A program made the position numbers and the translations under genes. Below the pieces are notes generated by a model. It was not told where the DNA came from. It made no database searches and saw nothing but the letters and a program-made list of their open reading frames with translations. This document shows positions 1-6,485 of a stretch of DNA of 10,260 nucleotides, piece after piece. Location of the stretch: the NCBI GenBank assembly GCA_002455335.1, contig DKKP01000407.1, forward strand, positions 7,949 to 18,208, in the 5' to 3' direction. The stretch comes from Anaerolineales bacterium UBA6663. GTDB taxonomy: Bacteria > Chloroflexota > Anaerolineae > Anaerolineales > UBA6663. Numbering within the stretch: position 1 is the stretch's first letter; each line of letters starts with the position of its first letter.

Positions 1-2
1 GC

Positions 3-44
3 CCCGCCAAGGGCGGCGGCAAACCGGCCAGCGGCCATCACTGA
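3..44 (+). CDS. C-terminal tail of an upstream gene (partial)
   Basis: Thirteen codons and a TGA stop are visible in frame 3, giving a Gly/Pro/His-rich tail (PAKGGGKPASGHH). I prefer this frame because nearly all third positions are G or C, as in the other genes here, and because the stop lies 20 bases before a strong terminator hairpin. A frame-2 tail ending at base 54 is the alternative. The family cannot be named from so little sequence. The gene would be convergent with lpdA. Confidence 0.4.
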   Translation, partial: PAKGGGKPASGHH

Positions 45-64
45 CCGGCTTCTGACAACAAACG

Positions 65-105
65 AAAGCGGGGTCGGGCTAATGCGCCCGACCCCGCTTT
101 TGTTT
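65..105. terminator. Bidirectional intrinsic terminator between convergent genes
   Basis: Bases 65-79 and 86-100 form a perfect 15-bp inverted repeat around a 6-base loop. The arms begin with AAA and end with TTT, and T-rich sequence (TGTTT) follows on the plus strand. The stem is GC-rich inside and A/T at its base, so it can end transcription in both directions. It lies 20 bases after the probable plus-strand stop and 18 bases beyond the lpdA stop codon. Confidence 0.85.
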
Positions 106-122
106 GATTCGTCTCTGCTGTC

Positions 123-1517
123 TTAGATGCTGATGTAGCCGCCGACCGCGCCATGCGCGGCTTCCATGATCGCTTCGGAAAGCGACGGGTGCGCATGGAC
201 GTTGCGCGCGATCTCCTCGATCGTCAACTCGGCGCCATGCGCCAGGGTGAGTTCACCGAGCAGCTCGGTAACCTCCGGCCCGATCATGTGAGCGCCAAGC
301 ACCTCGCCGTATTTGGCGTCAGTCACGATCTTGACGAAGCCCGCGTACTCGTTCAGACCCAACGCTTTGCCGTTGGCCTGAAACGGGAACTTGACCACCT
401 TGACTTCGTAGCCGCGCTCCTTGGCCTTGGCCTCGGTCAGGCCGAACGAGGCCACCTGCGGATGGCAGTACACGGCGCTGGGCATGAACTCGTATTGCAG
501 CGCCGGTGCGTGATGCCCGGCGATCGCCTCGGCCGCCGCGATGCCCTGAGCCGAGGCGGTGTGCGCCCAGCCCGTCTTACCAGTCACGTCGCCGATCGCC
601 CACAGACCCGCGACACTGGTGGCCATTTTGTCGTCGACCTGGACAAAGCCCTTCTCGACCGTGACGCCGAGCGCCTCCAGCCCGAGACCCTCTGAGTTCG
701 GCCTGAAGCCGATCGCCACAAGCGCCTGCTCGGCCTCGATCACCTCGGTGCCCGCCGGCCCCGTGACCGTGACCTTGACCCCGGCGTCGGTCTTCTCGAT
801 CTTGTCGACCTTGGTGCCGGTCTTCACCCCGATGCCGTGGCGCGTGAACTGCTTGGCCAACTCGGTGCCGACTTCCTCGTCCTCGCGTGGCAAGAGGGTC
901 GGCAGCATCTCGATGATCGTGACCTTGGAGCCATAGGCGCTCCAGACCGTGCCAAACTCGCAGCCGATTGCGCCGCCGCCGATGATCACGGCCGAGGCCG
1001 GCAGCTTCTCTTGCACGATCGCCTCTTTATACGTCACTACGGTCTTGCCATCGACGTTGAAGGCCGCCGGCGGCGCGACGCGTGCGCCCGTGGCGATGAT
1101 GATGTGTTTGGCCGTGTGGGTCTGTTTCGCGCTCCCGTCGTTGGGCGTCACTTCGACCTCGGTCTTCGACTTGAGCGTTGCCACGCCCATCAGCACGTCA
1201 ACCTTGTTCTTCTTCATCAAGAAGGAAACGCCCTTAGTCAGCCGATCGGAGACCTGGCGCGAGCGCTTGACGGCCGCCGCGTAATCGAGGGTGACGTTCT
1301 CGACCTTGAAACCGAAATCCTTGCCGCCACGGCGCAGGATGTCGGCCACTGCCGCGTTCTTGAGCAGCGATTTCGACGGGATACAACCCACATTGAGGCA
1401 CACGCCACCAAGGTATTCCTTGTCGACCACAGCGGTTTTGAGGCCGAGTTGCGAGGCGCGCACGGCAGACACATAGCCGCCCGGGCCGGCGCCGATGATG
1501 ATCACGTCATAGTTCAT
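123..1517 (-). CDS. lpdA: Dihydrolipoyl dehydrogenase (E3)
   Basis: This cytoplasmic flavoenzyme reoxidises the dihydrolipoyl group of 2-oxoacid dehydrogenase complexes or the glycine cleavage system, passing electrons through FAD to NAD+. At 464 residues it has the usual length. Visible motifs in order are the FAD-binding GAGPGG (9-14), the redox disulfide in CLNVGCIPSK (Cys40, Cys45), an ATG motif (142-144), the NAD-binding GGGAIG (180-185), AIGDVTG near 310, and the C-terminal HAHPSLSE (441-448) with the His443/Glu448 catalytic pair. The ATG start is supported by AGGAAA six bases upstream. All catalytic residues are present, so it should be active. No E1 or E2 subunit gene is adjacent. A long leader with its own -10 candidate suggests separate transcription from the glycosyltransferase genes upstream. 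Confidence 0.97.
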   Translation of the reverse strand: MNYDVIIIGAGPGGYVSAVRASQLGLKTAVVDKEYLGGVCLNVGCIPSKSLLKNAAVADILRRGGKDFGFKVENVTLDYAAAVKRSRQVSDRLTKGVSFLMKKNKVDVLMGVATLKSKTEVEVTPNDGSAKQTHTAKHIIIATGARVAPPAAFNVDGKTVVTYKEAIVQEKLPASAVIIGGGAIGCEFGTVWSAYGSKVTIIEMLPTLLPREDEEVGTELAKQFTRHGIGVKTGTKVDKIEKTDAGVKVTVTGPAGTEVIEAEQALVAIGFRPNSEGLGLEALGVTVEKGFVQVDDKMATSVAGLWAIGDVTGKTGWAHTASAQGIAAAEAIAGHHAPALQYEFMPSAVYCHPQVASFGLTEAKAKERGYEVKVVKFPFQANGKALGLNEYAGFVKIVTDAKYGEVLGAHMIGPEVTELLGELTLAHGAELTIEEIARNVHAHPSLSEAIMEAAHGAVGGYISI

Positions 1518-1606
1518 GGTCGGTTTCCTGATTCACGAAGCCACACGTCACAGTGCGCCACGTTCAGGTGCTTCCTTCATGGCGCGTTGGTTTTGAGATG
1601 CGGGTT

Positions 1607-1612
1607 ATTGTA
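1607..1612 (-). promoter_or_regulatory. Candidate -10 box for lpdA
   Basis: TACAAT reads on the minus strand about 90 bases before the lpdA start. No -35 box can be seen at the right spacing. That place is taken by a G-rich tract (G6-T-G4-T-G4 on the minus strand, bases 1633-1618). The box lies downstream of the hairpin that probably ends the glycosyltransferase transcript, which fits an independent lpdA promoter. Confidence 0.4.
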
Positions 1613-1632
1613 CCAATCCCCACCCCACCCCC

Positions 1633-1652
1633 CGGCTCACGGGTGTGAGCCG
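1633..1652. repeat. Short inverted repeat upstream of lpdA
   Basis: CGGCTCAC (1633-1640) and GTGAGCCG (1645-1652) form a perfect 8-bp stem with a four-base loop. It sits directly next to the G-rich tract and upstream of the -10 candidate, so it may be an operator-like site or part of the upstream gene's 3' structure. No T-tract follows on either strand. Confidence 0.4.
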
Positions 1653-1682
1653 TGCGAGCCCGGCCTGAAGCGAGGCGCGGAT

Positions 1683-1722
1683 ATGCGAAGCGCGCCAAGG
1701 ATCATCTTGGCGCGCTTCGCAT
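1683..1722 (-). terminator. 17-bp perfect hairpin after the glycosyltransferase operon
   Basis: Bases 1683-1699 and 1706-1722 are perfect reverse complements (17 bp) around the 6-base loop GATCAT. It lies 27 bases beyond the stop of the minus-strand glycosyltransferase gene, the usual place for a terminator. On the minus strand, however, the sequence after the stem is GC-rich with no U-tract. It could therefore be a terminator lacking the U-tract, an mRNA 3'-end stabiliser or a processing site. Confidence 0.6.
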
Positions 1723-1749
1723 CTTCGTGGCTCAAAACTCCGCGTTCGC

Positions 1750-3663
1750 TCAGGGTGCAGCGATGACCTGAACCGAGCCGATCGTCACTCCATCGTCGCT
1801 TGAGCCTTCCAGAAGCGCGCGCGCGGATGTTGCGAGATCGTACAACCCGATCCGCAGGGTGTAGCCCTCGCCCGCCACGGCCTCCGGCGGCACAAGGATG
1901 GCGAATTGATCCCGCACCGTCTCGCCGGGCGACCAGCCACGCATCGGGCGGGTGCCGCCCACCGGCTGGCTGTCGGATTGAGCCACCAGCGTGCCATCCG
2001 GGGCCAGCAAATGCGTGTACACGGTGTAGTCGATTGGCACCGGAGCGTCAGCACGCCATTCCAGCGTGAGCAGCACAGACTCGCCCGGCGCCACCACGCC
2101 GGGCTCGATCGCGGCCCCGATCAACTCGGGGCCGTCGGTGAACCGTGCGCCAATCGCGCTCACGGCGACCTCACCGCCCGCCGGTCGGAGCACGAAGAGC
2201 GTCAGGTAGGTACCAAGATAGGATTGATAGAACGCCTTGTAGCCGTTCTCGCCCAGCCAGCTTTCGGCCCGATGCTCCGGATCGTACACCGGCGGCGGCC
2301 CGTACATCACAAGCCAGACCCGCCGATACCCGTTCGCGAGCTCGGAAAGATGCGCCGAGGCATCCTCGACCGAAAACAACCGTCCTCGATCGATCCACAC
2401 GGTTGGCACGTCAGCGGGCTGATAGATCTGAATCAGCATGCGCTGGTCGGGACCGTTGAGCCAGAGCACATCACCGGGTTGCGAGCGCTCGCCGACCAGC
2501 CGCAACATCGCGCCGTAGTTGGCCTTGGTGTAGGCCGGGTCGAAATACGCGGCCTGCAGCGAGATCATCGAGACAACCAGGATCGCGGCGGCAACGGCTC
2601 CACCCAGCCGTGTCCAGCCGAGCGTTGTCAGCGCCGTCGCCAGCAAGATCGCGAGCGGCAGGTACGTCATGCTGAGGAAGCGTTCACTGAAGTACGACTG
2701 GTAGCCAGTCAGCAGAAAGACAAGCGGCACTGGGACGAGCCACCACAACACAAGCGTTGCGGCGATCCGCCCGTCACGGCGCGCTAGCGCCCACAGCCCG
2801 CCGAGCGCCAACGCCAGATACAGCCAAACCGCCCCGAGCAACGACGCCGGCAACGTGTTGCCTACCGTGAACGCCTGCAACCCCGTCCACACGACCTGAC
2901 CAAAGCGCTCCACACTGATGAAGTTCTCTTGCGCGGCGGCCTGTCCGGTCAACAGCCCCCACTGTCCCGCCAGCCAGGGCGCCACGAGCGCCGCGGCGGC
3001 GAGTTGGGCCAATACAAAGCCGCGCAGCGCGTTCCGTTGCAGAAACAACACCCCAAGCCCTTGCGCCACAAGCGCGAACAAGCCGTAGTAGTGGGTGTGG
3101 ACGACAAGCGCGCTGGCGCCGGCGTACAACGCCCAGCGCCAGGCCAGGCCAGGCTGAGCCATCGCGTTCAGCAGGGCCAACTGGCTCAGCCCGACCAGGG
3201 CCATCAGCAGCGTGTACTGCGTCAGGTCTTGTGCGTACCAGACCTGGAAGGGGGACACCGCGGTCAAGAATGCCGTCCCAAGGGCGATGCGCGTCGACCA
3301 GGCGCCGTGCGCGCGCGTCAGACGACGCGCCACAGCGTAGTTCACGGCGACGCCCAGCACGCCGAGCAGGGCCGGCAGGGTCTTCAACCCAAAAGCATTG
3401 AAACCGAAGAGCGCATGCCAGACGTACAGCAGGCTGTGGAAGGCGCGTGGATGCACCTCGGCCGCGGGGTTGAAGAGCCAGGCAAGTCCCTGGGTGACGA
3501 CCTCGAGCTTGGCGCCCTCATCGCCCCAGATCTCCTGAACGCCTGCACGGTAAAGGCGTAGCGCCGTCGCGCCCGCCAGGATAACGACCATGAGCGCCTG
3601 CGGCGACGATAGGAGAGTCGCGCGCGCGGCTGTGACTGTGGGTTGAGGCTGCGCTGCCATCAT
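1750..3663 (-). CDS. PMT/ArnT-like integral membrane glycosyltransferase with C-terminal beta domain
   Basis: Members of the GT39/GT83 (GT-C fold) superfamily transfer a sugar from a polyprenyl-phosphate donor on the outer face of the membrane. The 637-residue product has many hydrophobic segments from about 24 to 370. The first extracytoplasmic loop carries WGDEG (Asp48, Glu49), the family's acidic pair. A second typical motif follows, SPFQVWYAQDLTQY, corresponding to the Q-D/E-x-x-x-Y loop of this superfamily. Residues of about 380-500 are soluble. From about 500 to the end there is a beta-rich domain with W-S-P-G-E-T-V, resembling the sandwich domains fused to such enzymes. The gene follows another glycosyltransferase by 28 bases. 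The start is the first of two adjacent ATGs. No Shine-Dalgarno sequence is visible, but TATAAT lies 11 bases upstream. Acceptor and sugar cannot be predicted. Confidence 0.85.
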   Translation of the reverse strand: MMAAQPQPTVTAARATLLSSPQALMVVILAGATALRLYRAGVQEIWGDEGAKLEVVTQGLAWLFNPAAEVHPRAFHSLLYVWHALFGFNAFGLKTLPALLGVLGVAVNYAVARRLTRAHGAWSTRIALGTAFLTAVSPFQVWYAQDLTQYTLLMALVGLSQLALLNAMAQPGLAWRWALYAGASALVVHTHYYGLFALVAQGLGVLFLQRNALRGFVLAQLAAAALVAPWLAGQWGLLTGQAAAQENFISVERFGQVVWTGLQAFTVGNTLPASLLGAVWLYLALALGGLWALARRDGRIAATLVLWWLVPVPLVFLLTGYQSYFSERFLSMTYLPLAILLATALTTLGWTRLGGAVAAAILVVSMISLQAAYFDPAYTKANYGAMLRLVGERSQPGDVLWLNGPDQRMLIQIYQPADVPTVWIDRGRLFSVEDASAHLSELANGYRRVWLVMYGPPPVYDPEHRAESWLGENGYKAFYQSYLGTYLTLFVLRPAGGEVAVSAIGARFTDGPELIGAAIEPGVVAPGESVLLTLEWRADAPVPIDYTVYTHLLAPDGTLVAQSDSQPVGGTRPMRGWSPGETVRDQFAILVPPEAVAGEGYTLRIGLYDLATSARALLEGSSDDGVTIGSVQVIAAP

Positions 3664-3674
3664 GGATCGCGGCG

Positions 3675-3680
3675 ATTATA
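3675..3680 (-). promoter_or_regulatory. Candidate -10 box giving a near-leaderless mRNA
   Basis: A perfect TATAAT reads on the minus strand, ending 11 bases before the ATG of the 637-aa glycosyltransferase. Transcription from it would start about five bases before the start codon, which has no Shine-Dalgarno sequence. No -35 box and no TG extension are visible, so it may be fortuitous. The gene can also be reached by readthrough from the operon promoter. Confidence 0.35.
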
Positions 3681-3691
3681 GCGGAGCAGGC

Positions 3692-5656
3692 TCAGGGCTC
3701 AGGCACGGACCAGCTGTGCAGCACCACGTGCGGTAGCGCAGGGTCGGGGGCCGTGATCGGCAGTCGCGTGATGTCGGGATAGGTGTATGCGCCAAAGACC
3801 AGTTCATAGGACCCGGCGGCAAGGTCAGCGGGAAAGGTCAACGCCAAAGACTGCACGATCGTTTCATCGACGCGCCAGACCGTAGGGGGATACGAATCGC
3901 ACAGCCCGGCATCGGTCTGCGCCCACATTCGGCCACCCGCATAAGGCGTCGGGTCGCCATAAGCGTGTACGAAGACCCCGAGCGGCGCTGTGGCGGGCCC
4001 GGTCATCTGAAGGGCCACAGTCAGCGTCACGGTCTCGCCTGGGGCCGGCGTTGGATTGGAGAGCGCGAGCACCCAGACCTTGAGACGATCCGCGATCACG
4101 CCTTCGGGGGCCTCCGCCAATCGGGCGCGAAGCGCCTCTAAGGGCGAGGCCTCAAGCAAGAGCGCGCCGGCCAGGTCGTCGCGTCGCTCGCGTTCGACGA
4201 TGGTCGACCAGGGTCCGTGCGCGGCAACGACATCCTCAAAGGCGCTCAAACTGAAGTAGGTAGCCGGCTCCGCGGCCAGCACCAGACACTGATGGCTGTC
4301 GAAGGCCCCGACCGGGCGCGGCGCCAGTAAAGGGCTCAAATAGCGGACCACGGGGTGTGTGGGCGTAAAAGGGCTGAAATACACCGGTTGTTCTGTCGGC
4401 GTAGACGCGGCACGCTCAAATCCATAGATCAGCGGCGCCTCCATGAAAGCCGTGCGGCGCGCGAAGTCGATCCAGGCGCCGTGCAGATCGCGATAGCCCG
4501 AGACCGCCAGCGGGATTAGCAAGGCGAGCGGAGCGAACTGCAACCCCCGCACGCCTGGCCAGCGTGTTGCCAGCCAGAGCCCGATCCGGCTGAGCCCCAG
4601 CCCAAGCAGGAGCCCGAGTGGGATCAAGGCCATCGCGCCGCGCGAGAAACTGGGTGCGTCGGCTGTGACGAGCGACGGAGCGAGCGCAATGCCAAGCCCC
4701 GCCAGCACCACAAACCCGGCGAGGGCCCCGCCTGGGGTGTGTCGCGCGCGCCAGGCGTCGAAGCTCGCGGCCAGGATCCCGACCATCAACACGACCGAGC
4801 CGGTCAGCCCGAGGATCGCACGGCCGGACAGGTTGTAGTGATCGTCGAGGTCGCCCTGTATCCACCAGGCACGTAGCCAGGCCAGCACGTTGGCCAGCAA
4901 TGTGGTCGCCTCAAAGCGCGCGACAGTGGTCGAGCGCGTCGTGAACAGAAAGGTGTGCGTGGTGGCATAGAGGAACTGGGGCAAGATGACGAGAACCGCA
5001 GCGCCCCAGGCCAGGGCTATCCCGCGGCGCTGCTCCGGGCGGAACACCGCCAAGATCAAGCCGCCCAGCAACAAGAACGCCAGGATGCCCCAGGCGGCGA
5101 AGTAAGAGTACGCGAGCGCTCCGGTCAACAGCCCGGCGCGCGCCCAACGCATTGCGCCACCGCGCCGCAACGCCCTGGCCCAACCCAACGCCGCCAGCGC
5201 GACAAGCAAAAGGGCGAAGTTGAGACGGACGATGTGCGACGAGATCATGACGTGCCAGAAGAGCACGCTCAATGCCGCCAAAGCGCCAAGGCCGGCCCAA
5301 CGATCGAATAACTCGCGACCGAGGCGATAGACGGCCGCCAGTGTCAACAGGCCGACGAAGGCCGCGAGCAGGCGCAGGCTTGCGATGTCTCGGCCAAGCA
5401 GGCTGATCCAACCGGCCAGCACATACATCCACCCGCTTTCGCGACCGTTGTTCTCGGGGAAGAACGTGACAAAGCGCGGGTCGGCAATCAGATCGACGGC
5501 GTTGAGCGCGTACCAGGCTTCATCATGATGGAGGAGATGGCTGAAGGCTTCGACCGAAGCCGTTCGCAGCCACCACCCAAGGGCCAGCAATGCAATCGTC
5601 AGCGCCAGGTGAAGAACGCCTGTACGGCCATCGCGCGATGACGCAGAGCTGGACAT
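3692..5656 (-). CDS. PMT-like integral membrane glycosyltransferase with C-terminal domain
   Basis: This is a second GT39/GT83-type (GT-C) enzyme of 654 residues, expected in the cytoplasmic membrane with its active site outside. After one N-terminal hydrophobic segment (about 14-30), the first outer loop contains HHDEAWYA (Asp45, Glu46), the acidic catalytic motif of the family. ENNGRESGWMY and, later, SSHIVRLN follow at the positions of other conserved loops. Hydrophobic segments continue to about residue 390. Residues from about 525 form a beta-rich domain beginning WVLALSNPTPAPGETV, similar in design to the tail of the neighbouring glycosyltransferase but not closely alike. It lies 38 bases after the C4 protein gene and 28 before the second enzyme, so all three are probably co-transcribed. 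The ATG has no clear Shine-Dalgarno sequence, but no better in-frame start is seen. Donor and acceptor are unknown. Confidence 0.85.
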   Translation of the reverse strand: MSSSASSRDGRTGVLHLALTIALLALGWWLRTASVEAFSHLLHHDEAWYALNAVDLIADPRFVTFFPENNGRESGWMYVLAGWISLLGRDIASLRLLAAFVGLLTLAAVYRLGRELFDRWAGLGALAALSVLFWHVMISSHIVRLNFALLLVALAALGWARALRRGGAMRWARAGLLTGALAYSYFAAWGILAFLLLGGLILAVFRPEQRRGIALAWGAAVLVILPQFLYATTHTFLFTTRSTTVARFEATTLLANVLAWLRAWWIQGDLDDHYNLSGRAILGLTGSVVLMVGILAASFDAWRARHTPGGALAGFVVLAGLGIALAPSLVTADAPSFSRGAMALIPLGLLLGLGLSRIGLWLATRWPGVRGLQFAPLALLIPLAVSGYRDLHGAWIDFARRTAFMEAPLIYGFERAASTPTEQPVYFSPFTPTHPVVRYLSPLLAPRPVGAFDSHQCLVLAAEPATYFSLSAFEDVVAAHGPWSTIVERERRDDLAGALLLEASPLEALRARLAEAPEGVIADRLKVWVLALSNPTPAPGETVTLTVALQMTGPATAPLGVFVHAYGDPTPYAGGRMWAQTDAGLCDSYPPTVWRVDETIVQSLALTFPADLAAGSYELVFGAYTYPDITRLPITAPDPALPHVVLHSWSVPEP

Positions 5657-5694
5657 TTGAGGTGCGCCGGGCGCAACTCGGCGTTATGGTCGAG

Positions 5695-6096
5695 CTAGGC
5701 GGGGACCGGGGACGAGCGCCGGCCCGACCGGGTACGCGTGGGCAAGGCCGAGGCGCCCTGAGGGCGCGGTCGGGCGACCGAGGTCGTCGACAGTTGCTCC
5801 TGGATATCCTTCAAAGCAGTCTTGTACAGGCGCAGCAGCTCTTTTTCATTCGAGCGGAAGCGACGCAGGGTCTGGGCCGCGCACAGCGCGCAGCCACGCA
5901 TGGCACGAAACGAATCCGTCTCGCACTCAAGACAACCGTCGAGGCGCACCATCATCAGTGTGAAAGCCAGGCTTTCGGGTTGCGCCTCGTCAAGGCCCAT
6001 GACATGGTCGACCAGTTTCCGAAACTCCGGGCCAACCGCATCGCGCAGTTGAGGGATGATGCGGGGTGGAAAAAGGATTTCGGTCTCAACGTACAT
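5695..6096 (-). CDS. Small protein with C-x2-C-x10-C-x2-C motif, unknown function
   Basis: I do not recognise a named family. The 133-residue soluble protein has a hydrophobic/acidic N-terminal half. A four-cysteine motif follows (Cys55, Cys58, Cys69, Cys72, with ECETDSFRAMRGC between them) of the kind that binds zinc. After it come a charged helix (about 78-102) and a basic, proline-rich, probably disordered tail (about 107-133). I chose ATG at 6096 rather than the upstream in-frame TTG at 6114 because AGGAGGT lies five bases before it, the best ribosome-binding site in the window. It is the first gene after a near-consensus promoter and precedes two membrane glycosyltransferase genes. Co-transcription suggests, without proving, a regulatory or scaffolding role for them. 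An open frame on the opposite strand lacks such signals and is rejected. Confidence 0.75.
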   Translation of the reverse strand: MYVETEILFPPRIIPQLRDAVGPEFRKLVDHVMGLDEAQPESLAFTLMMVRLDGCLECETDSFRAMRGCALCAAQTLRRFRSNEKELLRLYKTALKDIQEQLSTTSVARPRPQGASALPTRTRSGRRSSPVPA

Positions 6097-6100
6097 CGTG

Positions 6101-6107
6101 ACCTCCT
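6101..6107 (-). promoter_or_regulatory. Strong Shine-Dalgarno sequence fixing the start of the C4 protein
   Basis: AGGAGGT on the minus strand is followed by four bases and then ATG at 6096. It lies inside the extended frame that begins at TTG 6114, so it shows that the shorter 133-residue product is the real one. Confidence 0.85.
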
Positions 6108-6165
6108 CACCCAATGACGGCCATGACGGTCTCAGTTACTCTATCGCCGGGCGCATCAGGTACTG

Positions 6166-6219
6166 GTATCTCTACAGACGATACGCTGCCCAGTGCAGAA
6201 AACCCTGCATGTGGGCAGC
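6166..6219 (-). promoter_or_regulatory. Structured 5' leader of the C4/glycosyltransferase operon
   Basis: In the roughly 155-nt leader between the promoter and the C4 gene there is a strong two-part hairpin. An 8-bp stem (6185-6192 with 6212-6219) closes a second 5-bp stem (6194-6198 with 6205-6209) and a 6-base loop. A weaker 5-bp stem (6166-6170 with 6180-6184) lies beside it toward the gene. No U-tract follows, so it is not an intrinsic terminator. I cannot match it to a known riboswitch class. It may regulate translation or stabilise the mRNA. Confidence 0.45.
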
Positions 6220-6258
6220 CTGCTCCGCCAAACCTTAGATTTTGGGGATAACCCGATC

Positions 6259-6287
6259 ATTATAGAGTCCCGCGAGTCTCATGACAA
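6259..6287 (-). promoter_or_regulatory. Near-consensus sigma-70 promoter of the minus-strand operon
   Basis: On the minus strand TTGTCA (6287-6282) is separated by exactly 17 bases from a perfect TATAAT (6264-6259). This matches 11 of 12 consensus bases with ideal spacing. Transcription should begin near 6252, giving a leader of about 155 nt before the C4 protein gene and probably driving both glycosyltransferase genes. Confidence 0.75.
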
Positions 6288-6485
6288 GCAGAGAAATGCA
6301 GCCGGCCGATCCTTTAAGATTACGTCGATTCGAGGCGTACGTTGGCCTGTTTACCGATAGGACCTTTGGGGGTCCTGACCGAGGTTACATTTACGCAAAC
6401 GAACCCTACGAATATCCTACGATTACGGGCTTGAAACAGACTTGGCGCACAGGTAGGCTTGCAGAAACACGCAGGTACCGGATCA
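6288..6485. other. Intergenic region upstream of the first paralogue
   Basis: This stretch is visibly richer in A and T than its surroundings and has no convincing gene. It contains a small hairpin (AGGACC 6359-6364 with GGTCCT 6371-6376). It also has two copies of CCTACGA spaced 11 bases apart (6405-6411, 6416-6422), one helical turn, which could be a protein-binding site. A weak promoter candidate for the next gene is TTGAAA (6431-6436), 17 bases, then TAGGCT (6454-6459), which would give a leader of about 20 nt. A 92-codon open frame starting at 6281 crosses the opposing promoter, lacks a ribosome-binding site and runs into the next gene, so I do not call it. Confidence 0.4.

Noticed and set aside
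837..1766. 309-codon plus-strand open frame opposite lpdA
   Set aside because: It is antisense to a gene with every E3 motif; long opposite-strand frames are expected in GC-rich coding DNA, and its product is Arg/His-rich with no recognisable domain.
1906..2787. 293-codon plus-strand open frame opposite the 637-aa glycosyltransferase
   Set aside because: The minus strand encodes a coherent membrane enzyme with family motifs; this frame has Arg/His/Gln-rich shadow composition.
5590..6117. 175-codon plus-strand open frame opposite the C4 protein
   Set aside because: The minus-strand gene has AGGAGGT, a paired cysteine motif and an upstream promoter; this frame has none of these and overlaps the start of a glycosyltransferase gene.
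6114..6129. ATGACGG occurring twice in tandem near the C4 gene start
   Set aside because: Two seven-base copies nine bases apart are not enough to call a repeat element or an operator.
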